Positions 1-11,926 of a stretch of DNA of 64,000 bases are shown here, in pieces. Numbering within the stretch: the stretch's first letter is position 1; every line of letters starts with the position of its first letter. The position numbers and the translations under genes are program-made. The stretch is from Panicum virgatum (taxonomy: Eukaryota; Streptophyta; Magnoliopsida; Poales; Poaceae), in contig NC_053146.1 of NCBI RefSeq assembly GCF_016808335.1, forward strand, positions 6,177,015 to 6,241,014, written 5' to 3'. Below the pieces are notes generated by a model that worked only from the letters and a program-made list of their open reading frames with translations, was not told the DNA's origin and did not search any database.

Positions 1-2
1 TC

Positions 3-176
3 GCTGCTGACTGCCCTGACAAGAACAAATTTAAGAGCGGGTACTACTACAACAAGAACAAGGATAACGTCAAGAAGTACTACAAGAGGGACTACAGCAA
101 GAAGGCTAAGGCTCACGCCTTCATCGCCTCTCTCAGCAACGACTCACATGTTCAACCTACTTCCCCAAGGCTTTGA
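3..176 (+). pseudogene. tail of a retrotransposon gag (after the zinc knuckle), partial
   Basis: The third reading frame is open from the window edge to TGA at 174-176. It begins AADCPDKNKFKSGYYY and continues rich in Lys, Tyr and Asn, then KAHAFIASLSND. A 'ADCP' end of a CCHC knuckle followed by a basic Lys/Tyr/Asn linker and an 'A-ASLSD'-like stretch is typical of plant LTR-retrotransposon Gag proteins. The start lies outside the window, and the frame closes just where acidic residues usually follow. It is therefore probably a decayed fragment beside the repeat array. Composition and the ADCP motif are all that support it. Confidence 0.45.
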
Positions 177-1065
177 CAGGATGACAACAGCATTGACAGG
201 CAACCCAGATTGTTTTGGACTGTCAGTTGCTCTGTCTCATGAGCAAATGGCAACAGTGAGCAGCGCTAGCTCCCGCTAGAGGTGGACCGGCGGTCGTCAT
301 CCAGCTTCTTCAATGCGCCATGTTGTCGTGAGTGTGTCTGCACTAAAAGTCCACAACTCCACCAACTGATCAGCTCGTGGATGCATAGTCGTTTGTAAGT
401 AGTCAAGGTGCTAGCGATTTAGCCAGGCACCAGGTCTGATGAGATGAGCAAAGGTGGTTGCTCTCGAAAAACAAAACGACACTCTCCAGAAATTAAAATG
501 CCAAAAGTGAGTACTATAACATTTTCTTCCTTCTCCTGAAGATTTATTTACAAACTAGGCCTCCATTTGCCTCCAAATGGGTTGTAATTTCTCGCTTCTT
601 CTTTTGACCAATTACATTTTCTTCGTCATGTAAATTTAGTTGTTGGGACTCGAGGTCTGACGATGCACGGAGCATTATATTCTTTGCCATCCTAGCTGCT
701 CTCATTGTCCAACTACTCCTATAAATCGTTGGTAATATATATGTCATGAGATTTTTTACAATGATTAAAACAAAATAAGAGCAGTCCATCTGATAGAATC
801 ATACGGTCGTCAAGATCGAAAGTACATAGACTAAAGTACGTGGTGTCACCAAAATGTGGGACCAAGTACCGAAAAGAATGGGACGAATACTATTTTAATT
901 TAATTTTTATAAATACCTTCATAGATCAATGGCCAGTAAAAATTCGAGGCAAATGTATCTAAAAGTACCTATCGGTACATTACAATAATTGTAACAGAGC
1001 TCTTAAGTCATACCTTAGTACTTTACCAACTCTTTATATATTTAGGGTTCTTATTATCATTCACC

Positions 1066-1360
1066 AATATATAGCACAAGAGTCTGGTCGCCTCCTTCCT
1101 CTCTTTCTCTAAAATACTCTGGAAGGTAACTATATATAGCTAGAGGGAACTAAAACGCACAAGAGTGTGCCTGTTGTTGGTTCTTGCCTCTCAGGGCAAT
1201 GTCAGTCGAAAGATCATGCTACGTTTGGGTTCCAGAAGAAAATGTGTCGTCCTTGTGTTTATTACTACTAGAAATGACAATGCTTTATGTTTGAAGTCTA
1301 GCTAGGCTTGGAAGGCAGCAGGAGCAAATTACACGGATCCAATAGATGGTGAAGTCAGGC
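1066..1360 (+). ncRNA. putative PHAS unit 1 (class C), site 1303-1324
   Basis: TATA-like AATATATAG at 1066-1074 is followed by 'ctctggaaggtaac', 'gaaagatcatgct' and the site taggcttggaaggcagcagg at 1303. The 3' box reads 'ttacacggatccaa', one of the most diverged in the array. The interval runs from TATA to the end of the 3' box; the real transcript end cannot be seen. Confidence 0.4.
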
Positions 1361-1998
1361 GTTTGGGGCCGTCAGTTGCTCTCGACCTCGTGAGAGCGCG
1401 GACACGAATGCAGTCGCCACGCGTAACCCTCATCAAACTTGTCCCTCGTTTTGGTGCTGCCGGCCCCGTGGCATTCTCGTACTCCTTGTGAAATTAGGCG
1501 GCATCCCTCCAAACTGCTCGTTACTTTGTATCCATGGATGCTACAATTTTGGGGAAAAAGAAGAAGTTCATTTTGCCATGTCAAATAATCCAGTTTGCCG
1601 CTTATTAGCCTCCTGAACAACTCAGCTCGATTTGTTCCCCAACCATTTAAATTGGTCCGACCTGTTCCTAATGAGCTTTAAGGTCAAAACTTATCATGTC
1701 AAATAAGTTCATATTTTTACAAATTTGGAACTTGAAACTCAACTTGCACACACGTTTAAACAGAGAGAAAACAAATATTATTAGGGGCCACATCAGGCCC
1801 AATGAAAAAGGACAGCCCAATGGCAACACGCATGAGTCAGCCCGTACCACAAGCACAGCCCACTCATTCCCCATCGTATCCCTCTTGCTCGTCCAAGATC
1901 ATCCTACCATCAAGTGGAGTTACTAATAAGTCTCATTCTACCAACTCTTTTGTACAAATTATAAATCACTTTTTGGCTATTATTCTTCTCAAGGGTAG

Positions 1999-2095
1999 AG
2001 GGGTAGTATATATATAAATATATACAGATGGCTTGGAATGCAATGATGAGCATATAAAAGAAACAGACAAGAGAGTTCTAGTTGTTGTGCCCTAA
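1999..2095 (+). ncRNA. truncated class A unit: promoter and leader only
   Basis: A class A promoter and leader ('gtagtatatatat..', 'catataaaagaaacagac', 'gttgttgtgccc') breaks off at about 2091. It joins directly to 'taattacacatgtaaatttactt', which normally opens the next upstream block. No miR2118-like site follows before the next promoter. The unit therefore looks like a deletion or unequal-exchange product. Confidence 0.4.
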
Positions 2096-2323
2096 TTACA
2101 CATGTAAATTTACTTACTGAGCCTCCCTTTTGCCTCCTAATGGGCTATAAGGGAACCAGAGCATGACTCGGCCCACATGACTGAGGCATTGGCTGACAGA
2201 GCAAGCATTGGTCCAAAATCATCCTGACATCAAGTGGAGTTCTTAATAAATCTCACTTTACCTACTTTTCTCTATGAGTTATAAACTCATCTTTGAGGGT
2301 ATTATTATTGCTCTTAAGGGTGC

Positions 2324-2510
2324 TATATATAGATGTCTTGGAATGTGAGGAATATACATAAAAGAAACATACGAAAGAGCTAGCTCCAGTTATTGTGTCC
2401 CACGAGGCATTGTTCTTGAGAGATCATGCTAGCTAGGTGGTTTAGGCTTGGAAGGCAATAGGAGTAGATCACATGGATCCAAGATATCGCTAACATGATT
2501 GCTTTGGAAA
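2324..2510 (+). ncRNA. putative PHAS unit 2 (class A), site 2443-2464
   Basis: The dyad ATGAGTTATAAACTCAT lies just upstream, with TATATATAG at 2324. The leader 'cttgagagatcatgct' precedes the site taggcttggaaggcaatagg at 2443 and the 3' box 'gatcacatggatccaag'. The site sits 119 bp from TATA. The Mutator-type MITE at 2712 lies about 250 bp past the site, possibly inside the precursor. Confidence 0.5.
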
Positions 2511-2711
2511 ACCTGTTGTTCTGTTCTAAATGGCCTAAGGGAGCAATGACAGTAATTGCTTGAACCGTCAGCATGCGGCGGTGTGCTACCAGGGTCCTCT
2601 CGAGCTTCAGGCCAGTTCACCGATATGGCTATCGCGTAGTCCTAACAGCTCAAGGAAGCAGCTACGACATTGCATACTGACTCGTGGATCAAACATGCAT
2701 AGTTCATGTAA

Positions 2712-3277
2712 GGGAAAAGTCTGATTTTCAACCTTCAATTACGAAACCGAATTATAGAGATCATCCGATTGTTCAAATTGGGCAAATTTAGCCGGTTAGA
2801 CAGTTTTGAAGGTGGTTTTCTATTTTATAAGAATTAAAAATATTTAATTTCAAACTAAAAAATTCATAAGTAATTCATTTTAAGTAAAAAAATTATGAAA
2901 TGAGTATCAAATTTTTTCTAAAAATATAATCTATCTATTGGCACAATACTTGTCAGTTATTCAGATCCAATTCTTTTATGTTCATAGTATTTGGTTGCTT
3001 GCTTATAGTTATACCTATTATTTTTGAATAACTAAGAACTAAATGGAGCAATAATAGACAGGTTACATTTTTAGAAAAAATTTGGTACTAGTTTCATATT
3101 TTTTATTTAAAATGAATTAGTTTTGATTTTTTAAATCTAATTAGATTTTTTTATTTTTTTAAAAAAAACACAAACCACATTCAAGACAGTTGGATGGTGT
3201 ATGTTGTCCGGTTTCGTAGTTAAAGGTTGAAAATCAAACTTTTGTGATAGTTTGAGAGTGTAATTTAGACTTTTTCT
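2712..3277. mobile_element. Mutator-like MITE, copy 1
   Basis: This 566-bp AT-rich element has long imperfect terminal inverted repeats. The left end opens gggaaaagtctgattttcaa; the right end, reverse-complemented, opens agaaaaagtc. It is flanked by a 9-bp duplication, TTCATGTAA at 2703-2711 and TTCATATAA (one mismatch) at 3278-3286. A 9-bp target duplication with long terminal repeats is the Mutator signature. There is no coding capacity. A paralogous copy occupies the same place in the duplicated segment at 11927. Confidence 0.75.
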
Positions 3278-3956
3278 TTCATATAAATATACAGTGAAGT
3301 TGTGTATTTTCTCCGGAAGGAAGACATTAAACGAACCAAAGCGTAACCCAGTCCATGTGACTGAGGCATTGTCCTCCAAAAGGCAAAAAAAAAATGATTC
3401 TTTTCACCATCTGGAACTATGATGTCCTCTTGTAAGGTTATCAATATAACTCCAACTACTCCCATATAAACCGTCCCGAATGCACCCTGCAGGGCTGTTA
3501 ATACAAGTCACACTTGGTAATACTAACTCCCTAAACCATTTCGATTGGTCCAACAACCTACTCCTAGCTAGTGTGATTTATAATACTTTTCCTCTACGTG
3601 CAATTTGGGTTTTAAGTTCAAATTTTCCATGTAAACTAATCAATTTTTTTGGGGTGATAAACATTACATGTTATGTTTTTTTATAAAAAAAGTTAAATTA
3701 TGTGTTTTATGATATTTTTGTGATAAGCTATTGAGTTAAAAGCATAATATTACATTTGAACATGGAGGAAATACCACACAATATTATTTAGGATGTCATC
3801 AGAGTCCGCCTCATGTCGTCGAACCTACTATCCTACTTCTCAATGCAACAACACGTACGTCGCCTGAGGCTTTTAACACGAGTTACATTCACCTACTCTT
3901 GTACACAAATGAGTTATTGCCTCATTTTATCGGTTCCTATCCTCCACATGAGATGG

Positions 3957-4190
3957 TATATAAATGACTTGGGAGGCGAAGAGAAGGCCGAAGGTGCATG
4001 AAATGAAAAGAACAAAAGGGCTCTCATCACTTCCAAGCCTCAGCGAGGGCAGCATGCCAAACTTACCCAACTGTAAGTTCTGGATGTGTCATGCCATCCA
4101 AACACAACTTTAGGCTTGGGAGGCAATGGAGGAAGGTAACGTACGTCTGTTGATCCATGCGCGATCAAAATGTAATCCTTTTGAACTGTG
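3957..4190 (+). ncRNA. putative PHAS unit 3 (class B, short form), site 4111-4132
   Basis: TATATAA at 3957 follows the dyad-like 'atgagttattgcctcat'. The leader is shorter than in other class B units because about 200 bp between 'cacttcc' and 'gcctcagcgaggg' is absent. The site reads taggcttgggaggcaatgga at 4111, with a diverged 3' box. The unit at 18753 shares the same short form, so both descend from one deleted ancestor. Confidence 0.45.
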
Positions 4191-4764
4191 AGTTGCTCAA
4201 TCATGCACTCATGGTCGATTGAGAAAGTGGCGACAGTGAGTCCTCCCGCCAGAGGCGGACGGCTTCAATATATAAGTACCAGTTGCCTAGCTCTAGAGTG
4301 ATCAAATATGATGCTAGCCATAACCATCACTGAGTCCGATGAGATGAGCTATTTCGGATAGGGAAAACACATCATATTTTCTTGCTCTCAAGAGAAAAAA
4401 CAAAATACACTCCTAAAAAATTTACAGAAAACTATGGTATTTTCTCACTTCTTATTTTGACCAATGACATCTTCATGACATCATGTTCTTTTTCATGTAT
4501 TGCCTCAGGCTATAACAAAAGCAAAGCATGACCCAGCCCATTTGACCAAGGCATTGTTTGACCAAGTGTTCTACTATTCGCCATCCTTCTTCTCCGAAAG
4601 GACATTCTACAACAATAAGAAGAACTCTTGTGGGGTTGCTAATATAAGTCCAACTACTCCAACAATTCGTCATGATCAACATCATGTTGGGTTTCTAATA
4701 CAAGTCACACTTTTCCAACTCTTCTGTATTTGAGTTATTGACTCATCAAATTTTTATCTTCTCA

Positions 4765-4960
4765 AAGGTGATATATACACAAATGTCTTGGAAGGTAAAG
4801 AATAGGGAACCAAAAAAGAACGAAAATACGCCCGTTGTTAGTCCTTGCCTCTCAAGGCGTTGCCTTTTGAGAGATCATGCAAAGTTTTGGATCTTGAAAA
4901 TCAACTTCCACACGTGTTTAAACAAACAGAAGACATATATTATTAGAGGCCACATCGGAC
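4765..4960 (+). ncRNA. class C unit lacking the site
   Basis: The dyad TGAGTTATTGACTCAT ends at about 4746, and 'gatatatacacaaatgtcttgg' gives a clear core promoter near 4770. The leader runs through 'cttttgagagatcatgc' and then diverges to 'aaagttttggatcttg'. No miR2118-like site follows. An almost identical site-less unit occurs at 19505. Confidence 0.4.
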
Positions 4961-5223
4961 CCAATTAAAATAGTTTGGAAGAATTAAGTGATCTGAAGTC
5001 ATGTTTAGGTGTCAATGGACAAAGTGAATTGCTCATGGTAGTAAATCTGATGACTACAACAATTCCCTCAGCCTACTAAATAAAAGGACTATGGCAACCC
5101 ACATGAGCCGGCCAGGCACGGCCCACTCATTCCTCATCATATATCTCTCCTGCTCTTCCAAGATCATCCTACCATCAAGTGGAGTTCCTAATAAGTCTCA
5201 CTTTACCTACTCGTTTGTAGGTG

Positions 5224-6737
5224 TGAAACGAACATGGCACCATTTATGCCATTTCGAGTGATTTTGGTGATCGAATGACAACGCAATCAATGGGACTAAT
5301 ATGATTGTTAAGATGACATTCTCAGGCATTTAGGTCCAAGTGATGACAAAGACAAAGAGAAGATAGGCAAAGTTAGGCCCGAAGGGCCGCCCCTACGGGG
5401 GTTCCGCTACCCGGTTAGCGGACGGGGGTCGAGGGGGAGCCGCCCCTCGCGGGTCTCAGGGCAGTGCCTTGAAAGCTCTTCGGTCAGTAGCACCGGAAGA
5501 ACCGACGCCAAGGGCATCGGTGCATCTGGTGGTTGTCGGAAGAACCGACGCCATGGAATTTTGGTGCAGAAAGGAATCGAAGCCAAGTCAGCTTATAGGC
5601 ACCGGATGAACCGACGGTTCAAAAAGGGGCATCGGTGCTTTGGGCGTACTATGTTCCAGAGACGATGCAAGTCGCGCAAAAGCCAAGTCTTCAACACCGG
5701 TTGAACCGGTGAAGCATCGGTGCATACCATCGGTGTAATGACGTCAGTAGAAGAGAAGAAGGCTGTGAGTGACCGGTTTAACCGACGGGCAAGCATCGGT
5801 TCAACCGGTGGTCACTGTAGCAGCAGTCAGAAGTTCAACGGCTACTTCGTGTCTTAGAGTGACCGGATGAACCGACGCTACCCCTGCCAGAGGCATCGGT
5901 TCTTCCGGTGATACGCAGATTTTCTGCTGACCATTGGAGCAACGGCTACAAGACTTGGTGGCCTATATATAAGCCTCACCCTGGCTATTTGAAGATTGCT
6001 GGAGTTGCTGGACATCCCACACACACCCAAGAACATCTCCAAGCCATACAAAAGCATCAAGATCATATCCTTAGCCCTTAGCACACTTTGAGAGTGTTGT
6101 GTAAAGGTTAGCTCTTAGTGAGTGTGATTGCAAGGCCTTGAGCCTTTGTGCTGTGGTTCTCTAGTGAACCAAAACAAGAGCTTGGTGCGCCAGCACCTTG
6201 GAGCTTTGAAGCTCGCCAGCAACGTCATCGACCCTCCGACTTGGTGTGGAGCGGCGACGACACTTTCTGCGGGGGATGTGGAGACCCCCATCCTTTGTGG
6301 AGAAGCTCCTTAGTGGAACCCGGGGCCAAGGTGACCGTGATTGTGTTCACGGAAGAGACTTGGTGGCCGAGTAGAAATACTCTTAGTGAGTGCTACAACA
6401 ACGTGGATGTAGGTGTGCCTTTGTGGCTAACCGAACCACGGGATAAACACCCGCGTCAAGAGTTTGCTATCTCCTATCTCGCTCCTTAAGCTTCCGCATT
6501 TCATACTAGCAATTTGTGTGCCTTTACTTTCATAGAATAGTTTCTTCATAGGAAAGGCTATAGGTTGCTAAACTCTTTTGGGATAGGGGTTTCACACTAG
6601 AACAACCTAGTTGCACATCTAGATAGCATGTTTTAGTTTAAGTTTTGTGCAAACTAGTTGGAGCCATAGGTCAAAGTTTTTATTAGTGCCTAATTCACCC
6701 CCTCCCCCTCTTAGGCTAGAGCACCCGATCACTTTCA
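5224..6737 (+). mobile_element. solo LTR, 1514 bp (copy 1)
   Basis: The element starts TGAAACGAACATGG, ends CCCGATCACTTTCA, and is flanked by perfect 5-bp duplications AGGTG at 5219-5223 and 6738-6742. The paralogous unoccupied site is visible near 19997 ('ttttgtaggtgttataaactc'). No internal region or second LTR is attached, so it is a solo LTR formed by LTR-LTR recombination. It contains a GC-rich block and many short near-palindromic motifs of the ACCGGTTGAACCGGT type between about 5480 and 5900. Short open frames inside it (for example 6148-6489) are LTR sequence, not genes. An inverted second copy lies at 61203-62726. Confidence 0.85.
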
Positions 6738-6790
6738 AGGTGTTATAAACTCACTTTTTGGCTACTATTCTTCTTACGAGTAGAGGGTAG

Positions 6791-6960
6791 TATATATGGA
6801 ATAAGATGAGTATATAAAAGAAACAGACCAGAGAGTTCCAGTTGTTGTGCCCCACAAGGCACTATTCTTGAGAGATCATGCTGCTAGGTGGTTTAGGCAT
6901 GGAAGGCAACAGGAGCAGGTCACATGGATCCAAGTGATCGCTAACGTGATTGTCCTTGGA
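6791..6960 (+). ncRNA. putative PHAS unit 4 (class A), site 6894-6915
   Basis: TATATAT at 6791 is followed by 'gagtatataaaagaaacagacc' and 'cttgagagatcatgct'. The site taggcatggaaggcaacagg at 6894 is among the closest to the miR2118 complement, as I recall that miRNA's sequence. The upstream promoter of this unit is split by the solo LTR at 5224-6737, which separates 'tttacctactcgtttgt' from the TATA region. Its transcription may be altered. Confidence 0.5.
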
Positions 6961-7890
6961 AATTCATAGTTCTAAATGGCCTAAGAGAGCAACAACATAA
7001 TTCCACCTACTTAGCTTAAGGCCCTACCCAGTGCGCTATCCCTACACTTTAGGTAGGTCAAGCTGGCATGCTTGAACCATCTGCATCTGGAGCTGTCCTA
7101 CCGGCTTCATCACATGCTCAAGTAGATCCTCGACGAAGTGATTCTCTCAGACGTTCAGAGCAGCGGCTTCTTGTTGCATGCAAAGTTTATAATCCTGTTG
7201 GCTCGTGGATCGAACATACGGAGTTTATGCGATGAAGCTCCCATTCCGAATATGTGCCAACGCGCTAGGACATGAATAAGGTCCTGATTAACAAGATCAC
7301 AATTTGACCAATCATACCTAAGAAATATACTAATTATCACTGTACCAACCTGTGCAATTTTAGCATCCGTAAAAGTTGTACGTTAGTAAAAAGTTATTGT
7401 CTTTTTTTCGTTGGGAGCATATGTTTTAGCTAACCACTGTGCTCATAGAGCAAGAAGGCTCACCAATCTTTTTTTTACATAGGTTCTTAATCGTTTGCTG
7501 TTGCGTTGTAATTATTTGCCGAATGGACAATCATTCAGTTGTACTGTGTGAGTTTAATAGAATGGGTTTGTTCGATAGAAAAGCACAACATATGTATTCC
7601 TTTTTCTGAGGTATTTTCTTGCTTTTTCTTCCTACCAATTACACATGTAAATTTACTTACTGGCCCTCCCTTTTGCCTCCTAATAATGGACTATAAGAGA
7701 ACCAAAGCATGACTCAGCCCATATGAGTGACGCATTATTGGCTGACAGAGCATTGGTCCAAAATCATCCTGACATCAAGTGAGTTCTTAATAAATCTCAC
7801 TTTACCTACTTTTCTATGAGTTATAAACTCATTTTTGGGCCTCTAAAAGAACTCATTTTTGGGGGGAATTATTGCTCTCAAGGGTTCTAC

Positions 7891-8075
7891 ATATATAGAT
7901 GTCGTGGAATGTGATGAATATATATAAAAGAAACAAAAAAAGGGAGTTAGTTCCAAGTTGTGTTCCATAAGACATTGTTCTTGAGAGATCATGCTAGCAA
8001 GATGGTTTAGACTTGGGAGGCAACAGGAGCAGATCACATGGATCCAAGCGATCGCTAACGTGATGCTTGATGAAA
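7891..8075 (+). ncRNA. putative PHAS unit 5 (class A), site 8008-8029
   Basis: The dyad ATGAGTTATAAACTCAT precedes ATATATAG at 7891. The leader contains 'cttgagagatcatgct'; the site is tagacttgggaggcaacagg at 8008, and the 3' box is 'gatcacatggatccaagcga' followed by 'cgctaacgtgat'. Spacing from TATA to site is 117 bp. Its duplicate is the unit at 21165. Confidence 0.5.
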
Positions 8076-8780
8076 ATCAGTTGTTCTATATTGCCCAAGA
8101 GAGCTCGCACAACAAGTGGTCCTACTCGAGACCCTATCCAGTGTGCTCATCCCCGCACTCCAGATTGCTTGGTTAGAATGCTTCAGATAGCAACAATTTC
8201 TTCCGCCACTAGAGTTCCTGCCGCCTCATGGACCAGGCATTAAAAATTCATGTAAATACACAGTCAAGCTTGAAGATCCCATTGTAAATATCTGCCAAGG
8301 AGCCGGGGCTTTCTGGTAGTGTGTTACGTACTCCCTTTAAAAAATATGATAAGTCTCTTAGGATCAACAAGATCTTGAAGAAGATCAGTAATACTCATGT
8401 TGTGTTCTCATTTCTCAATCTAGTAATACATGTTAGCCACAGTATTTTTTTGAAGTGGGAAGATTGCCAAAAGAGGAATCTGTGATTAGTAACTATCCCT
8501 AAAAAGAGCGGCCATACAGCGGGCCTAACTTACGGCCGACCGTACGTGTCCATTTTTATGATAAGCTAATGAGTTAAAAGCATATTAATACATTTAAAAC
8601 TAGAGGAAATACCACACGATATTATTTTAGGATGGCAGAGTCGGCCTCACGTCGTTGAACCTACTTCTCAATGCAACAACACGCCGTACGTCTGAGGCTT
8701 TTAACTCGAGTTACCTTCACCTACTCTTGTACATATATGAGTTATTTTGACTCATTTTGGTTCCTATCCTCCTCCACATG

Positions 8781-9240
8781 ATATAGTATACAAATGACTT
8801 GGGAGGTGAATAAGGTCGAAGATGCATGAAAAGAACAAAAAGGGTTCCTACTTCCCCAGTGCCAGTCCCCCGCTGCCGATGGTGCCCGCATTAGTTTTGA
8901 AAGATCATGGTGGGGCATTGCATCTTGTGTGATGTTGTTGCAGTAACTGTACATGTAGGTTTAGGCCATGTTCGGTTTGTTCCCTTAGCTAGCCACGCTC
9001 ATGATCTCTGGTGTTATGTGTATCTGTATGTGTGGCAAATAAACGCCACCACATGCTGGGCGAGTTGCAGCACAATAAACAATCCAACATCAGGCCTCAG
9101 CGAGGGCAGCATAACTCACCCAACTGGGAGTTCTGGATGTGCCATGCATCCAAACTCAAGTACACAACTTTAGGCTTGGGAGGCAACGGAGGAAGGTAAG
9201 GCGGATCCATGCGTGATCGAAGGTAACACTGTTGAACTGT
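8781..9240 (+). ncRNA. putative PHAS unit 6 (class B, long form), site 9171-9192
   Basis: ATATAGTATA at 8781 follows 'atgagttattttgactcat'. The 390-bp TATA-to-site interval contains 'gaaagatcatg' and 'gcctcagcgagggcagcat'. The site is taggcttgggaggcaacgga at 9171. The 3' region 'ggcggatccatgcgtgatcg' is a diverged version of the class A 3' box. The duplicate is the unit at 22258. Confidence 0.45.
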
Positions 9241-9827
9241 GAGTTGCTCAATCATGGTCGAATGAGCAGGTGGGGACAGCGAGTTCTCCCGCCAGAGGCG
9301 TACGGTTTCAATAAGTGCCAGTTGCCTAGCTTTTTTGAGGGATCAAATATGATGCATAGTTATTTGTGAGGTGCTAGCAATAACCATCACTGATTCAGAT
9401 GAGATGAGCTATTTTGGATAGGGAAAACACATCATATTTGCTTGCTCTCTAGAGAAAAGAGAACACAGTACAGTCCTGAAAAATTTACAAAAATTGTGGT
9501 ATTTTCTCGCTTCTTATTTTGACCAATGACATCTTCATGACATCATGTTCTTTTTCATGTATTGCCTCCTAACACAGGCTATAACAGAACCAAAGCATGA
9601 CCCAGCCCATTTGATCAGGGCATTGTTTGACCGAGTGTTCTACTATTTGCCATCCTTCCAAAAGGAGATTCTACAATAAGAACTCTTGTGGGGTTGCTAA
9701 TATAAGTCCAACTACTCCCATAAATCGTCATGATCAACACATCCTGTTGGGTTTCTAATATAAGTCACACTTTACCATCTCTTTTGTATTTGAGTTATTG
9801 ACTCATTTAATACCTTCCTCAAAGGTG

Positions 9828-10115
9828 ATATATACACAAATATTTTGGAAGGTAAAGAATATATAGCAAGAGGGAACGAAAAAAGAAAAAAAAATGTGCC
9901 CGTTGTTAGTCCTTGCCTCTCAAGGCATTGTCTTTTGATAGATCAATCATGCTATATATGTTTGGACTTGATCGGTAGAAAATGGCATCCTTGTTCTTTC
10001 TACTAGGCTAGCTGCAGTAGTAGTACTGGTAGTGCGTTATGTTGGTCTAGGCTTGGAAGGCAGCAGGAGCTGATCACATGGATCCAAGATGTCGCTGAGG
10101 CGAGTACATGTTGCT
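9828..10115 (+). ncRNA. putative PHAS unit 7 (class C), site 10048-10069
   Basis: The dyad TGAGTTATTGACTCAT is followed by ATATATA at 9828, then 'tttggaaggtaaagaatata' and 'tttgatagatcaatcatgct'. The site taggcttggaaggcagcagg lies at 10048, followed by the 3' box 'gatcacatggatccaag'. Spacing is 220 bp. The duplicate is the unit at 23263. Confidence 0.5.
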
Positions 10116-10396
10116 TGCTGTTGATCTCATGAGAGGGTTGGCGAATGTTGTTGCTGCAGTAAGGCTTCAGTGCAGTTGTCGTCCCTCCTTCCCCTGAGCA
10201 TCTCTTTTACCATGTTGCCACTGTGAACATATACTGCCTAGCATCACGTGAAGGTGGCGGATTTTTTTCAACTATGACTGGACACACATTTAAATAGAAA
10301 GAAAACAAACATTATTAGGGGACACATCGGGCCCAATGAAAAAGGATAGCCCAATGGCAACCCGCATGAGCCAGCCCAGCCTTGGAATGCGATGAG

Positions 10397-10555
10397 TATA
10401 TAAAAGAAACCGACCAGGGAGTTCCAGTTGTCGTTGTGCCCCAACCCGCAAGGCACTGCTCTTGAGAGATCATGCTGCTGAGTGGTTTAGGCATGGAAGG
10501 CAACAGGAGATTGTCACATGGATCCAAACGATCGCTAACGTGATCGTCCTTGGAA
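10397..10555 (+). ncRNA. putative PHAS unit 8 (class A with a recombined promoter), site 10488-10509
   Basis: The leader starts 'gatgagtatataaaagaaac' at 10391, with 'cttgagagatcatgct' and the site taggcatggaaggcaacagg at 10488. The usual dyad and first TATA are missing. The 10261-10380 segment instead resembles the block at 1735-1850 ('acacatttaaatagaaagaa', 'aatggcaacccgcatgagcc'), joined directly to 'cttggaatgcg'. This is a recombinant unit. Confidence 0.45.
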
Positions 10556-11547
10556 ATCAGTTGTTCTAAATGGCCTAAGAGAGCAATCAGATCAGTTGGT
10601 GCTACTCGAGGCCATAGCCAGTGCGCTCGCCCCTGCACTCCAGGTAGGTCAAGCTGGCCTGCTTGAACCGTCTGCATCTGGCGCTGTGCTACCGGCTTCA
10701 TCATGTGCTCAATTCAGATCCCTCGATGAAGTGATTCAGAGATATTGGGAGCAGCGGCTTTTTCCTTCGCAAAATTTATAATCATGTTGGCTTGTGGATC
10801 CTACATTCGGAGTTTATGCAATGATGGCCACATTGCAAATATGCACCGACAAGCTAGGCTTCTTTAGCCTATGTGCTATTTTCTCCGAGAAAAAAATATA
10901 ACAATAAGTCTATTAGGATATCAATAAGGTCTTGAAGAATATCGCAATTTGACTAATAATACATAAGAAATATATATATATATATACTAAATTTCATTGT
11001 ACCAACCTGCGCAATTTTATTAGTGTCGGTAAAAGTTGTACTTTTCCAAAAAAAAAGAAAGTGTTAGTAAAAAGTTATTATTTTTTCGTTGGGAGCATAT
11101 GTTTTAGCTAACCACTGTGTTCGTAGAGCAAGGCTCACCATTCCTTTTTTTTTACACAGGTTCTTAATCGTTTGTTGTTGCGTTGTTATTTGCCGAATGG
11201 CTTTGTGAGTTTAATAGAATGGGCATGTTTGATAGAAAAGCACAACATATGTTTTCCTTTTTCTCTGAAAGGAAACACTAAACTGAGGTATTTAATTTCT
11301 CGCTTCCTCTTTCTACCAATTACACATGTAAATTTACTTACTGAGCCTCCCTTTTGCCTCCTAATGGGCTATAAGGGAACCAGAGCATGACTCGGCCCAC
11401 ATGACTGAGGCATTGGCTGACAGAGCAAGCATTGGTCCAAAATCATCCTGACATCAAGTGGAGTTCTTAATAAATCTCACTTTACCTACTTTTCTCTATG
11501 AGTTATAAACTCATCTTTGAGGGAATTATTATTGCTTTTAAGGGTGC

Positions 11548-11740
11548 TATATATAGATGTCTTGGAATGTGAGGAATATATACATAAAAGAAACATACGA
11601 AAGAGCTAGCTCCAGTTATTGTGTCCCACGAGGCATTGTTCTTGAGAGATCATGCTAGATAGGTGGTTTAGGCTTGGAAGGCAACAGGAGTAGATCACAT
11701 GGATCCAAGAGATCGCTAATGTGATCGTTTTGGAAAACTT
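11548..11740 (+). ncRNA. putative PHAS unit 9 (class A), site 11669-11690
   Basis: The dyad ATGAGTTATAAACTCAT and TATATATAG at 11548 are near identical to unit 2. The site is taggcttggaaggcaacagg at 11669, with the 3' box 'gatcacatggatccaagaga'. It belongs to the 2095-4280 / 11320-13690 duplication, and like unit 2 it carries a Mutator MITE about 240 bp past the site. Confidence 0.5.
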
Positions 11741-11926
11741 GTTGTTCTATTCTAAATGGCCTACGGGAGCAATGACAGTAATTGCTTGAACCGTCAGCAT
11801 GTGGTGGTGCACTACCCGGGTCCTCTCAAGCTTCAGGCCAGTTCACCGATATCGCAATCGCATAGTCCTAATGGCTCAGGGTAGCAGCTACAACAGTGCA
11901 TGCTGACTCGTGGACAGTTCATGTAA

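Noticed and set aside
6148..6489. 113-codon open frame
   Set aside because: It lies entirely inside the solo LTR; its reverse-strand counterpart is repeated in the inverted LTR at 61574-61792.
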